DNA from: Gambelia wislizenii
Taxonomy: Eukaryota > Chordata > Lepidosauria > Squamata > Crotaphytidae
Direction of reading: 5' to 3'
DNA length: 64,000 nucleotides
Assembly: GCA_030847615.1 (NCBI GenBank)
Contig: JAUMIR010000004.1
Location: 80,321,001 to 80,385,000 of the forward strand
Each line of letters starts with the position of its first letter. Within the stretch, counting starts at the first letter, position 1. This document shows, piece by piece, positions 1-10,872 of this stretch. A program made the position numbers and the translations under genes. Below the pieces are notes generated by a model, which did no database searches, was not told where the DNA came from, and was given only the letters and a program-made list of their open reading frames with translations.

Positions 1-1060
1 TAGCAGGCATATAATGCCATCAGCAAATCTTTAATCATGTATAAAGGAAAGATTCATAAAGAACTATCTTCTAAACTGCTCTCCTTAAGCATTACTAGTA
101 TTTGTCATAGTGGCATCTTAACATAATACACACGATACCAAGTTTTCAGGACTATAACTTTGTCTTCATTTTGTTACTATAATCTCTTGTCAACATGTTT
201 CATTCACAAGACAAATCAGAACTGGTCATAAATTTTAATCAAGCATATGAATACAATAATTATATCATAGCTGGAAAGTTGGGTCATTATCTTTGCAACA
301 CCACATACTTTTCACTGTCCATCTAGCCATTATGATCTCACTGGGGTTGCAAAAAAGTGAATGAGATCCACCAGAGTAAATGCTGATGAATGAATCTTCC
401 AACTAACCCTGGACACAACGTCTTCTTTTCATCCAGAGTATGGGCGAGTTGTAAATTCTACAAGTGTCCACTCTTTTGATGGGTGCACTGGTCTAAGGAA
501 TTATGCTACTCCAGGCTGTAGTCATGGTTTAAAGACCAAATTTTATTCATTCTGAACTACTACAAAAAAAGTAGTAGATTACAGTTTGGGACCAAATGGT
601 AAATACAGTATTAACAGTGCAAATGCCAGAATCATTTGGAACAAGGACCCTATGACTGCAGTTGTATAAATATGCTTACCTAGCAATGAGTCCTTTTGAT
701 GAAGTGGAACTTTCCTTTATAGAATTGCACGATTGTTAAACCTATTGCATGCATGTTTTGTTACCAGATATTTTTCAAATGTTCTTTTAGCAATTGCTTT
801 TGGTAAGCTGGGTCATGGCTCCAAAGAGATTTGTGCAAGTGTGAAATCTTTAGTTCTGACAGTGTTGTTTACACTGCTAGACAGGCAAATAAACAATACA
901 CTCCTGTGGAACTGAGAACAGGAAATGTTTTTATTTGTGTATGATATTACTATTCCATCTTTCCATCAAGGAGCTCAAGATAGACTACATGGTCTGGTCA
1001 TTCTTTTCTCCACCCCATTTTATTCTTCCAACACCACCACAAGGGAGCAAGGATATGAAC
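1..1060. other. AT-rich non-coding DNA, nothing identified
   Basis: No exon with splice signals and no repeat with visible ends was found. Confidence 0.5.
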
Positions 1061-1064
1061 CTGG

Positions 1065-1625
1065 GTCTCTCCTGTCATAGGAGATTATCAGACAGGAACA
1101 CAAAAAGCATTCCTGTTCCACAGTCTCCAATCCCGCCCCTGTCCCAGCACAACAACCCTCCCCATCACATTCAGCTTCTCTTCCGTTGACAGGCAGCCCA
1201 GGAATGAACAGCTCTAATGGAGCTCCATTCACATCCTGGACTGAAATCCCGCCCGTTCTCTTGAGAAGATGCGAGCATGGGAAATTCAAAAATAAAAAGT
1301 AAAATAACAAGAAAAAAGATTTTAAAAGCACATAAACACACTAAAAATTTAACAAATAACCCAAGGAGGTTCGTAAAAAGAGGGTGGCCTACCTTGTTTT
1401 TGTGATCCCACCCAGAAGTGTTCTGGCAGGACAATGGTGCAAGGTTTTGCACCAAAACAGGACAGGTGATCTATTGACAGCTCTGCCCGTCAATACAAAG
1501 AAATGCCAGAATAACGACAGTGGAATGCAAAAGGATGATGTCGTGATATTGGCGTCCTTTTGCGTTCCAATGTCATTATCCTGGCACCACATTAGCCGCG
1601 TCTGATAATCTCCATGCTCTGACAT
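1065..1625. repeat. Unclassified element with nested inverted repeats
   Basis: An exact 14-bp inverted pair, GGAGATTATCAGAC at 1080-1093 and its complement at 1600-1613, encloses about 505 bp. Inside, 1505-1535 and 1555-1585 form a second inverted pair (31 bp, four differences) with a 19-nt loop. There is no recognisable protein. It looks like a DNA-transposon derivative but I cannot name it. Confidence 0.55.
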
Positions 1626-1881
1626 TCTGTTAACTAACTACTACCAGAGCTTGGAAATGTTACTGGTTTGGACAACCAGAATCTCCCGGCTGGGGGTTTC
1701 AGAAAGTTCTAGTCTAAAAAGTAACATCTCCAAAGTCTTCTGTTATACCATCAGAAAAAAAAAGGGGATGGGGCAGGGGGAGAATGTAGCAGCAACTTTA
1801 AGGTTTATTTGAGCATGAGCTTTCATGCATTACAATTTACTTAAGATGCACTGATGGAGTAATATTATTTAAAAAGAGCTA

Positions 1882-2131
1882 CAGTAGGACCCCCATATCC
1901 ACTGACTCATTATCTACTGATTCAATTATCCACGGGATGCAAAACAGCACACCTACCATAGTCTTCCTAGAAAATGTGTCCTATCTAGCCACTTTCTAGG
2001 TCCTCCAAGGCAACTCTATGGTATTTTAAACTGGAAGTCCCATTATTTTCAATGGTGTTCGCTATTATCCACGGTTTTTGGTATCCATGGCCCCCCAGAA
2101 CCAATCTGCAGCAGATATGGGGGTCCTACTG
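1882..2131. mobile_element. pogo/Tigger-like MITE, 250 bp, TA duplication
   Basis: The termini CAGTAGGACCCCCATATC and GATATGGGGGTCCTACTG are inverted and are flanked by TA (1880-1881, 2132-2133). The interior has CTATGGTATTTTAAACTGG. There is no coding capacity. Confidence 0.85.
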
Positions 2132-2139
2132 TACATGGT

Positions 2140-3980
2140 TGTCATTGCATGGTTATGGGGGTGGAATAGAGGATAAGGAAAGATGCCAATTGTTACCCTG
2201 GCCATAAACCAGGGAGGCAATTGGCATCCTATTGCACTCTGACACACACACCCAACTCTATAACTGTACTGTTATATCTGTATCTTTAATACTGTCTTTC
2301 ATCAGGGCATATGAAGAAGTGGATTGAAATCCACAAACCTGAACACTACATAACCTCTGTAGTTGTAAAGAGGAATGTCTGTTCAAATCTTCTATTTATT
2401 CATCAGCTTGAATCTGATGAGACCACTAATTCAGCTAATGAAGGAATTAAAAACAGTCAACATAACTGACATTTCTGCTTAATTATCCCATAACAGTTTA
2501 AGCATTTCAGTTGCTATCCTTGGATTAAGCAAGTTTCATGTTGTCTTGCCAGTTTTTTTTTAATGCTGCTCCCAGACAGGTGCAGCTACAGAAACTGCTG
2601 GGAATCTGACCAGTTTGTATAATTTAGCCCTTTCTAGTGTTATGACGTCTTCCTAGAGTAGCTATGTAAATGTCTTGAGACTCCTACAGATGCATTCATT
2701 TACACATAAATTTTCTACAATGGATATTAAACTTATTGGTCAGTTGCTGCAGCCTCCAAAATGGAGTAAGACAAAGTGCAAATCCTGCATCCTTCTTAGC
2801 AATTGGCAAAGTACTTTGCTGTCATAATCACATAGATGGATATCTGATATCATATCTCAAAAGGTCTAACAAGATCTGTTCTCAATAGGGTGTTGACTGG
2901 CTCTTTATATGTAATTGTCTATCAGCCACATCTTTCTAATCAAAGTGATGATTCTACCATGATCCGAATTTGGGGAAATTACTTTTGGGGGCTTCAGCTT
3001 CCAAAATCCCCCAGCCAGCACAGGCACTAGTAACTTTTCCATTGAGTATAGTGTAAGACTGAAAGAAAATAAGATGAGGCTATTCATGCAACACAAGATA
3101 CATGCATCTAAATATTTACCTGAAGAAAGAGCCACAGATATCAGTTTATTTCAACCAAGCAAATTCACCTGGGATTAGCCCAGATGTGTCATTAGTAGTA
3201 GCAAAATTTCTATCAATTGCAACCAGAAGCAACAAGACAAACGGCTCTGGTGCTGTGAAGGCCTTGTGAGAGGCTGCAGTAATATCCCTTAATACCTCTG
3301 TGCTACTATTTGTGTGTGTGTGTGCGTGTATCTATGCATATGTTTATGGTTGTCTGATTTTGTTCTCATCTACTGACTGAAGTAAACCATGCAGTGCAAC
3401 TGGATTGTGGTACCACTCAGATTTAAGGCTGATTTCCCCACAAGCAGCTATACTTTAACGCAATACCACAATGTATACTATATATACACGCACCGTATCA
3501 TCTTATGTCAAGAACAGTTTTATGAACAAGTTCTGGTAGAGAAACAGTTTTTTAAAAAAGAATAAAAATGGAAGGCTAGGAATGTTGAACCCTTATACTA
3601 TGCCAGCTGGAGCCCTGCAGAACTTAGTTAAGTACTGTATGGAAATGTTCCAACCTAGCCCTAGAATTGTCTTACAAATAGATGTCAAGCTATCTGCACA
3701 AATGTAGAGCCAAAGTAGTTTGTTCTACTTAAATGGGGCTGTTTCTTCTACTCGAATTGTTGATAGATTTTGCTTAGAGAAAAGTCTTTTATTCCCAGTG
3801 CCTGCTAATACAAATTGTGATCAAGTGGTCTTGGATTTATTTGACTTGGCAGCACTACTGTGAGGATGAGAACTTATTTAGGGATAATATTCCCTATACC
3901 AGATTGCCACACTTTTGTGTGCTCCAGTTGTAGAATCAGACTTGGAGGGAACTGAAAGGAACTCCTGCCATATAAGTGTA
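2140..3980. other. Non-coding, short TG/GT runs only
   Basis: A (TG)n stretch lies at 3311-3324 and another at about 3978-3998, adjoining the 5S-derived SINE. No gene seen. Confidence 0.5.
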
Positions 3981-3984
3981 TGTG

Positions 3985-4193
3985 TGTGTGTGTGTGTGCG
4001 TGCACACATCTTCAACTTGTTTGTGAACTTACAGTGACCCCATAAATTTCATAGGATTTTCTTAGGCAAGAAACATTCAAGAGATGGCTTTGCCAGTTCC
4101 TTGGTATTCCTTGGTGGTTTCCCACCCAAGTACTATCCAGGGCTTAGTTTCCAAGATCAGATAGGATCTGGTGCCCTTAGGGTATTTAGGCCC
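3985..4193 (-). mobile_element. 5S-rRNA-derived SINE with BovB-like tail
   Basis: On the minus strand the head (4192 to about 4100) follows 5S rRNA. It has GGCCTAAATACCC at the start, TCTGATCTTGGAAACTAAGC (5S box A region) and TAGTACTTGGGTGGGAAACC (box C region). The body and tail (about 4100-3985) contain CCTAAGAAAATCCTATGAAA and a GGGGTCACTGTAAG-like end, as in lizard SINEs with BovB-derived tails. It ends in a (TG)n run. Confidence 0.8.
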
Positions 4194-4194
4194 A

Positions 4195-4400
4195 GCCATT
4201 TAGGAATACATAACTAAACTACTCATGAAAGATAGCCAGCAAACCTGTTTAAATATCTCCAAAGAAGAACCTACCATATTCTGAGGCAATCTATTCCACT
4301 GTTGAAAAACTATAACCAACAGGAATCTCTTCTTAATGTTTATGTGGAACCTTTTCTTGTAATTTGAATCCATTGCTTTATGCTCCAGTCTCTGAAGCAG
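4195..4400 (-). mobile_element. Old CR1-like 3' fragment
   Basis: The minus strand has a degenerate version of the CR1 C-terminal block (KKRFLLVIVFQQWNRLPQNM at 4274-4333) where younger copies read [19 protein letters not shown]. It is adjacent to a 5S-derived SINE. Confidence 0.65.
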
Positions 4401-4744
4401 CAGAATACAACTCCCATCATCCCCAGTAAATATCCCAGTCAGGTGTTCTGTCCCTTTGTGATCGGCTCCCTGCACTTTAAAATGGACCAAATCCTTGTAT
4501 GTTTATTCAGAAGTAAGACTCTCTGTTTTCAATGGGACTTTCTCCCTAGTAAATGTTTAAATGTCTCTTTTGTCAGAAGCATCATTACATAAACCCTCCT
4601 CTTTCGTTAAAGCCTTGGGCATCTGCAGTACAGCTTTCACTCACTTTCTGAAACAGTTTGGAGAAACTCCTTATCCATTTTCCTAGACTTTTGTTTTTCT
4701 TCAGCCACACACAAGAACATTGGCATACAACAGTAATTCTTTCA

Positions 4745-4886
4745 TTTTGTGTGTGTGCGCACATGCCTTCAAATCATCTGCCAACTTAGGGCAACCCAAC
4801 AAATTCCATAGGATTTTCTTAGGCAAGAAATACTCAGAGGTGGTTTTGCCAGTTCTTTCCTCTGAAATATATAGCCTACAGCACCT
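4745..4886 (-). mobile_element. 5'-truncated 5S-derived SINE
   Basis: The minus strand starts with GGTGCTGTAGGCT (4885-4873), which is the 3' end of 5S rRNA. It then shares the body and tail (CTTAGGAAAATCC-like, TGCCCTAAGTTGGCAGATG) with the 4.0-kb copy. It shows the full 5S 3' end that the first copy lacks. Confidence 0.72.
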
Positions 4887-5022
4887 TTCATTTTAAACAA
4901 TGCAAAAGCAGAAGGAAGAAAGGAAAACCTAACAAAATTCAAAGGGCATAAAAGAAATGACACTACTGTAATTAATGATCTTTTTTCTCCCCACTTTATC
5001 TCTTTTACCAGGTTGTACTGGG

Positions 5023-5058
5023 ATTGATAAAGAGATTATCAGAAATCTCTTTATCAAT
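5023..5058. repeat. Perfect 15-bp hairpin
   Basis: ATTGATAAAGAGATT (5023-5037) and its exact complement (5044-5058) flank a 6-nt loop. There is no U-run or other terminator sign and no gene nearby. Confidence 0.7.
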
Positions 5059-5140
5059 TTCTGCAGATTATGCAGAAAAGAGGGCTAAAGGCTTCTGCCT
5101 GTTATATTACACTGTGACTCAATGACTCATCTTCTCCTGG

Positions 5141-5340
5141 GGACCATTCATAATTACAGCACAATTCCACTCTTAACTGCCATGGCTGCATCCTATGCAA
5201 TCCTGGTGTTTGTAGCCTGGTGAGGCACCACAGCTCTCTGACAAATAATACTAAACACCCCTCCCTAAACTGCAAATCCCTGGATTCCATAGTCTTGAAC
5301 CATGGCAGTTAAAATAAAATCATAGTGCTGTAACTGTATA
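5141..5340. mobile_element. Palindromic MITE of the same group
   Basis: It has the same core (GTGTTTGTAGCCTGGTGAGG facing CCCTAAACTGCAAATCCC). Outer arms include TTACAGCACAATTCCACTC and ATCATAGTGCTGTAAC. Confidence 0.65.
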
Positions 5341-5784
5341 TTGTGAAAGGACTTCTGGACTTGCTGGAAGGGATATGGTGCTAAAAGCTGGGAAAACAGA
5401 GCTTCTTAACAAAAACAGTATGCATTAACTGGAGCAGAGGAAAGTTCTCAAGTGGCCCTTAAGAGCTTGAATAAATGCTGGTGTGACTATAGGAGTGATG
5501 ATTCCTGTATTCAAAGTACAAAGGAAGAATGTTTTCAAAGCATGTGAGAGGATCCAATCTGTAATATGTAATTATGAGAGAGGAAATGACAAGCACCTAT
5601 TCAAAATGGAGGATTTGCAGTCTCCATTGAGGATAAAATGCCTATTTTAAAATAAACAAGCAAGCAAATGCTGTGCGCACCTGCATCCCATCTCCAAGCA
5701 GCCAGAGGTCTTAGAGATTCTACTGCTTATCCAAGATTCAGTTTCCTTGGAAAACTATAAGGCTTATGAATGTGTGTATGTATG

Positions 5785-5966
5785 TATGTGTTTTATTAAG
5801 TGTTTTAATTGTTGTTTTAATTTGTAATTTGATTTAATAACTTTTTAAGGGGGGAGGGGAGTATACTGTTTTACTTTGTATGGTGTTTTAATGTTGTTAA
5901 TCGCCCTGATTGGGTTACCAAAGGGCGGTATATAAATAAATTTTATTATTATTTATTATTATGTCA
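5785..5966 (+). mobile_element. L2-type LINE 3' tail
   Basis: The segment ends GGGCGGTATATAAATAAATTTTATTATT, preceded by ATCGCCCTGATTGG, the terminal signature of L2-like LINEs and of SINEs that borrow their tail. Confidence 0.65.
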
Positions 5967-6117
5967 TTTCAGCAATAGTTTATTTACATGTGCACATGTG
6001 GGTGTGGGTGTATTTTATGTATAATGGAATTCACAGCATTAAAACCCCAAGAGATTTAAACTGTCCCTTTAAACTGTCTAGAGAACCCATAGTCCATAAG
6101 ATCTGCAGAGATCCTAT

Positions 6118-6427
6118 GAGATTGCCACATTGGTACTTACTGTGAAGGTGCATTCTGGGGTTGGTAGAGAGGAGGAATCCGGATTCATTACACTTGTTGA
6201 AACAAGGGACAAGAAAAGAGCCATGCCCGTCATTGTCAGGAAGACAGACAAGAGAAGCCCCAAAGTCCCGATACCTCCCAAATCCTTTTGGGAATCTGAA
6301 GGAGGGGTTTGACTGAAAGGACCTCTTGGGACCTCTATTGTCTGTCTTCCTGACCACGGAGAGCATGGCTCTTTTCTCGTCCCTTGTTTCATCAAGTGTA
6401 ATGAATCCGGATTCCTCTCACCAACCC
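6118..6427. mobile_element. DIRS-like terminal-repeat hairpin without coding part
   Basis: The arms 6158-6262 and 6325-6427 are inverted copies (both with GGAATCCGGATTCATTACAC) around a spacer of about 60 bp. The outer left end, GATTGCCACATTGGTACTTA and on through GTGCATTCT at 6156, closely matches the right end of the DIRS element at 27044-27081. It appears to be two inverted DIRS-type termini with everything between them lost. Confidence 0.72.
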
Positions 6428-6735
6428 CACTAAAGACTTTGCACTAAAGACGGTTCTCTTTCGGCAGGCCTTTCCAAATTAGATCCCGGCCTCAGGGGAT
6501 CCTGGCTTCTTTTAGTCCGCTGGCTATTTATTGTATTTATTGTTTTTAAAGGTGATTTTAGACCGTTGCTTTTAATTCACATTTGTTTAATATTTTTTTA
6601 TGGGGGAGGCTGGGGGTGGGGGGTGTTTAGGGATTTTTATCTGTATTGTACTTTAATTTTTGTAAGCCACCCCGATTGTTTTAACAGAGGGGCGGGGTAT
6701 AAATAAATATTATTATTATTATTATTATTATTACC
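6428..6735 (+). mobile_element. L2-type LINE 3' tail
   Basis: It resembles the 5.8-kb tail but is longer: CGGCAGGCCTTTCC, GCCACCCCGATTG and GGGGCGGGGTATAAATAAAT followed by (ATT)n. It directly abuts the DIRS-type hairpin. Confidence 0.65.
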
Positions 6736-6954
6736 CAGAGAATTCCAGTGCAGACTACTTCAAAAATGCTGAACTGCAACTCCCAGATACTTACTATTTA
6801 GCAAGACTTCGTAAATGTTAAAATTTAATATGTAGGCAAAGATACCATCCCAGGGACATCATTCGTGGGAGCATCCCTAAATAAGATGCTGCAGTTCACA
6901 GACATTGCTGTACAGAAAAAAAACAAAGAGGTTGCAAGTAAGTTTCCTTTAAAT

Positions 6955-7085
6955 CAATGATGGGAACCCTAAAGCCCTTCAGATGTTGCTGGACTACAAC
7001 ACCAAGCATTCCTTGCCATTACTGCTGGGAGTTAACAGTCCAGCAATTTCTGGAGGGACAAATGATGTCCACCCTTGATTTGTGA
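6955..7085. repeat. Small palindromic MITE-like remnant
   Basis: GATGTTGCTGGACTACAACA faces GCTGGGAGTTAACAGTCCAGCAA-like sequence in inverted order. These resemble the hAT-type short repeats elsewhere in the window. Confidence 0.45.
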
Positions 7086-8129
7086 GCAACTCACAACAAA
7101 CAGCTATTTCAAATGGAAAACCTTTTAAAAGACAGAACACACTTCTTTTTTAAAGGAGAGTTTTAAAATCAAATTAAAACTACTTTAGATTATCTGTCAA
7201 ACATTCAAGCCTGTAAATCTCACTGAATCCTAAGAAACAAGCTACTTCTAGGTATGTACACACTTATTTTGTAAGGGTCTCCATTTACAAAACTAAGCTG
7301 ATGCTGTTTTATACATGTTACCTATAGCAAAGTACAGTAATGTTTAATTTAAAAAAATACGAACAAATTATTTCTATGCATAGTTTCTAGGTGCCCTTTC
7401 AAAGAGAATTTTTCAGAGCTCTTTTCATATTCTGCTATACTGCCTATTTAAATATTGTTTAATAAAATAAAATACTGTTAAAATACCTTTAATAAAATAT
7501 CCTTTAATAAAAGGTCCCTTAAGAACCAATTTTGTTGGTCTATACTCTAGAACTACATTGAGATTTTGTACACTGCTCCCCAGTTGTTCTTGTACATTAA
7601 GCAGACACATTATGAGAATTATAGATGAAAGGCTGAAAGGGGATTACCAAGAAAATTAAAGCTCTAGCCTTGGCAAAGATGCCAATGTAATCCACATATT
7701 CTTTGTGGCTAATTGTAACATTATTTATTATTCAAAGAGAGGCAGGAGTCCACAAATGAAGTTCAAGGCCGGAAATTCAACCTTCAGTTATAAACACAGC
7801 TGCTTAATTTAAATGACAGAAGTAAAAGGTGCAGCCATTTTTCCATGGAGACAAAGCCGCACAAAATATTGCCAGGTCTTTCATCCTAGTCTATTAAGCC
7901 ATTGCACTAAGCACCTTCAGTTTGCTCAACTGGGGGATTGAGAATGTGGAATAATTTTTAATAGCTCTGGGTGTGGTGGTGGGGGATCAAGCATGTAGTA
8001 CTGACCCAGAAAGAAAAGATCAAATTAAAACTGGAAAAGTAACTGGTTACACCTGGTTCTGTTCCAGGGAGCTTAGAGCATTTGGCTAGAAAATAATGGA
8101 CAAAAGGCCAGGTCAACTTATTTAGTAAC

Positions 8130-8715
8130 TATGTATTTATTTAAATATTTATATGCCACCTGACATCTGATGATGTCAGTTCAGCATACAATAAAATCAA
8201 TTCAGGACAATAAATAACGGTAGCAATAATTTTAAAAGACTAAAAACACAGTAAATAATTAATCACTTAAAAGCAAACATTTTAAAGCTAGTTAAAACAA
8301 TTTAAATTTAAATTTAAAATAATACTGACCATAACACATGCACAGATTGGATAAAATCAGTTAGGGCCCAAAGGCTTTCATCATTAAAAAATGAATGAGT
8401 TCTGGCATGACATTGGTGTTTGCACCAATCATGACTGAGGGGAGGGTGTTCCATAACCAGGGTGCTACAGCAGAGAAGACCATCTCTTATGCCCTCCCAA
8501 AATGTATTGTCCCCATTGTTGGTGCACACTGTTGGTACAGCTGGCCCCTCAAACAGACCTCAACTCTCATACAGACATATAGAGGGAGAGTTGCTCCTTC
8601 AAGTATTGAGGTCCCAAGAGATGGCACAAACAAGTCTTTACCATTTAGAAGTCCTAACACAGCACAGAGTTCAGTGTGGAGTGGAAGATCCTGATTTGTG
8701 TATCATTTCATGAAA
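8130..8715 (-). mobile_element. L2-family 3' fragment
   Basis: The segment begins, in inverted orientation, with the ATAAATA-rich tail and a conserved spacer (CCACCTGACATCTGATGATG). It continues into a region resembling the 3' UTR-like part seen at 13.3, 19.0 and 59.5 kb. The exact family is inferred from the tail and from similarity among these copies. Confidence 0.55.
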
Positions 8716-8719
8716 CTGC

Positions 8720-10870
8720 TGGTTAGCCTTAGAACAAGCTAGTTCTCAACCTCAACACTATAATGTGAGTACTGTATAACAGCAACAGGCTCCTTTTAAA
8801 AGGTTATTGTACAGTTTCCTTTGAATGTCTTTGAAGAATGCTGAGCACTTGGAAAAGCAGTATCTATGGGCTTGTCTAAACTGTGAAAATAATCCTAACG
8901 TGATGTAAATGGAAGGCAATCTTACAAACAGACATTCACATAAATACAGTATGTGTCATTCGGAAGGGGGGGACAAGCCAAATCCACTGCAAACTCTGTG
9001 TGGGTAGCCTCCGGGGCTTCTCCCAGATTTTTAAAAAAGCTCCGTGCAGCATATGAATGTGTGATCGTTTGGACACTCGCATTCACATTGGTGTGACCAG
9101 GGAGAGTAATCTGATTGGCTGAACGAGCATGGGGGGCAGGACTAACAAACAGGGAAAATGCCTGTTGCTGCCATGCTGGATTTTTGGCTAAGCGAGGGTC
9201 AGGTAAGTCGATAAAACGATGATCTTATGCTCTCTTTTTTTCCTTTTTGTAAATATGAAATATCACATGTGTGCACCTTGGTAAACTGTTTTTTTTTTTT
9301 TAATTGGCAGCAGCAGATTTAAAAGTGCAAGTAAATCACTCGTGGCCGCCATCTTGGCTAGGGGTCATGCCAAGTTTAGGGGGCTCTTTTGACTGTTAAG
9401 ACAGGTTGCAGCACTGTGAATGGCTGCTTTTTTGGATGTGTTCATATTTCCCCCCTATCTCTACCACCATCATAAAACTGAATTGCTGCTCTGCTCATTT
9501 GATTTCTGTAGGTCCTTCTATAGCCACATTCCAGTGCATGTCCAGTTTTTCTTGTGGATTATTTGAAGACTCAAGCCATCATATAAAATTGGTTGCATAC
9601 TGCTAATTATCTAATTACTACTATCAATAATTCAAGCTGGGAATTATATTTTAAGAGGAAACTAGCACTGATAGCATAGGCTAATGCCCATCAAGGTATA
9701 ATGGACATTGGCTGTACCAAGAATATCACCTGATGAATGATCAAACCAGAGTTCAGAAATTCTTTTTTGGATTTCTTTTCCCATAATCCCACTGGTAATG
9801 CTGGCTAGGGATTCTGGGACTTGTAATCTAACAAAGTACCTTTGAAAACTAGGATTTTGATACTCCAAAACAGGAAAATTCTATATCCACTACACGTTGC
9901 CACTTTCTGAATCAAACCTATATGTATCTTTGGTCTGAAATTCTTCTATTTGACATTACCCAACATTCATGTCTAAAGAAGTCTATGAAGTACACACTCA
10001 AAAATGTATTGTGCTATATAAATTTAACTCTGTGAGGAGTATTTTTATATCAGTTCTACATAACACTTAAGTATGAAATTCATGTTTAAATGACTCATAA
10101 TACTATGCTGGTAAATGGTAAAGTCTGTAACTTTAGTAAGAAACAACTTATGTACTGAACCAGTAAGAACATCTAGGCAACCTCTAGCCAATCTGAGCTA
10201 ATAGGAGGGAAACAGCCATAACAAGCTTGAACTTAACCTAAAAAATATTTTTCTAAGAGTCATATAGATCTTGCAAAACCAAAACAGATTGCTTCCATGG
10301 GTTGGAAAAATAATTGCCACTTTCTTAACAGTACCTAAGAGTTGTGTGCAAGGAAAGACAAGCACTGAACAGGGACAACGATGACATAGACAGATGCCTC
10401 TAAATACTTGCATGCTCTATACTGTAAAGCTGAACTGCAATGCCGACTGCTTAACATGCTGGGAACAGGTGAATATCAAGGCAGTGTTGACAGCTTACTT
10501 TCCAGAATACATTCATTACACAAGAGCCAAGCCTGCACTGAAACTCTGTCTATATACTATGAAAAATGCTTTGGTTTCCTTAGTAGCTTTCTATTTGGAA
10601 ATAGTAAGGGTGAGGTAACAAGGGAGAGAAAATATTTTCAGTGGTGATAAGCACATATTCTGTGTCCAAAATTGGTACTACACAAGCTATGTACATTAGA
10701 AACACAAAGAGAAGGCAGGATAAATGCTCTGTTGATACATTCATCATGTATTATTTTACAGTACCTTACACCCACAAACCCCAAAACTGTAAACAATACA
10801 AAGGGAGGGCAACTGCAGCAGAAATTCAGTGCAAGACTTGGTGTGATGTTCCTCTGAAATCTCTCCCTTG
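8720..10870. other. No gene identified
   Basis: The block 8950-9370 is somewhat GC-richer and contains GGCCGCCATCTTGGC at 9343, a YY1-like phrase, but no exon or CpG island is convincing. A MITE-like remnant lies near 9755-9860 (ATTCTGGGACTTGTAATCT). Confidence 0.4.
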
Positions 10871-10872
10871 TA

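Noticed and set aside
5023..5058. Hairpin as a bacterial-type terminator
   Set aside because: The sequence is vertebrate nuclear DNA and there is no adjacent transcription unit.
10394..10618. Open frame containing LEIVR before GTGAGG, reminiscent of the end of APOBEC2 exon 1
   Set aside because: The preceding residues do not match APOBEC2 (no acidic stretch, no LPPF), the phase of the donor is unsupported and the similarity is only four residues.
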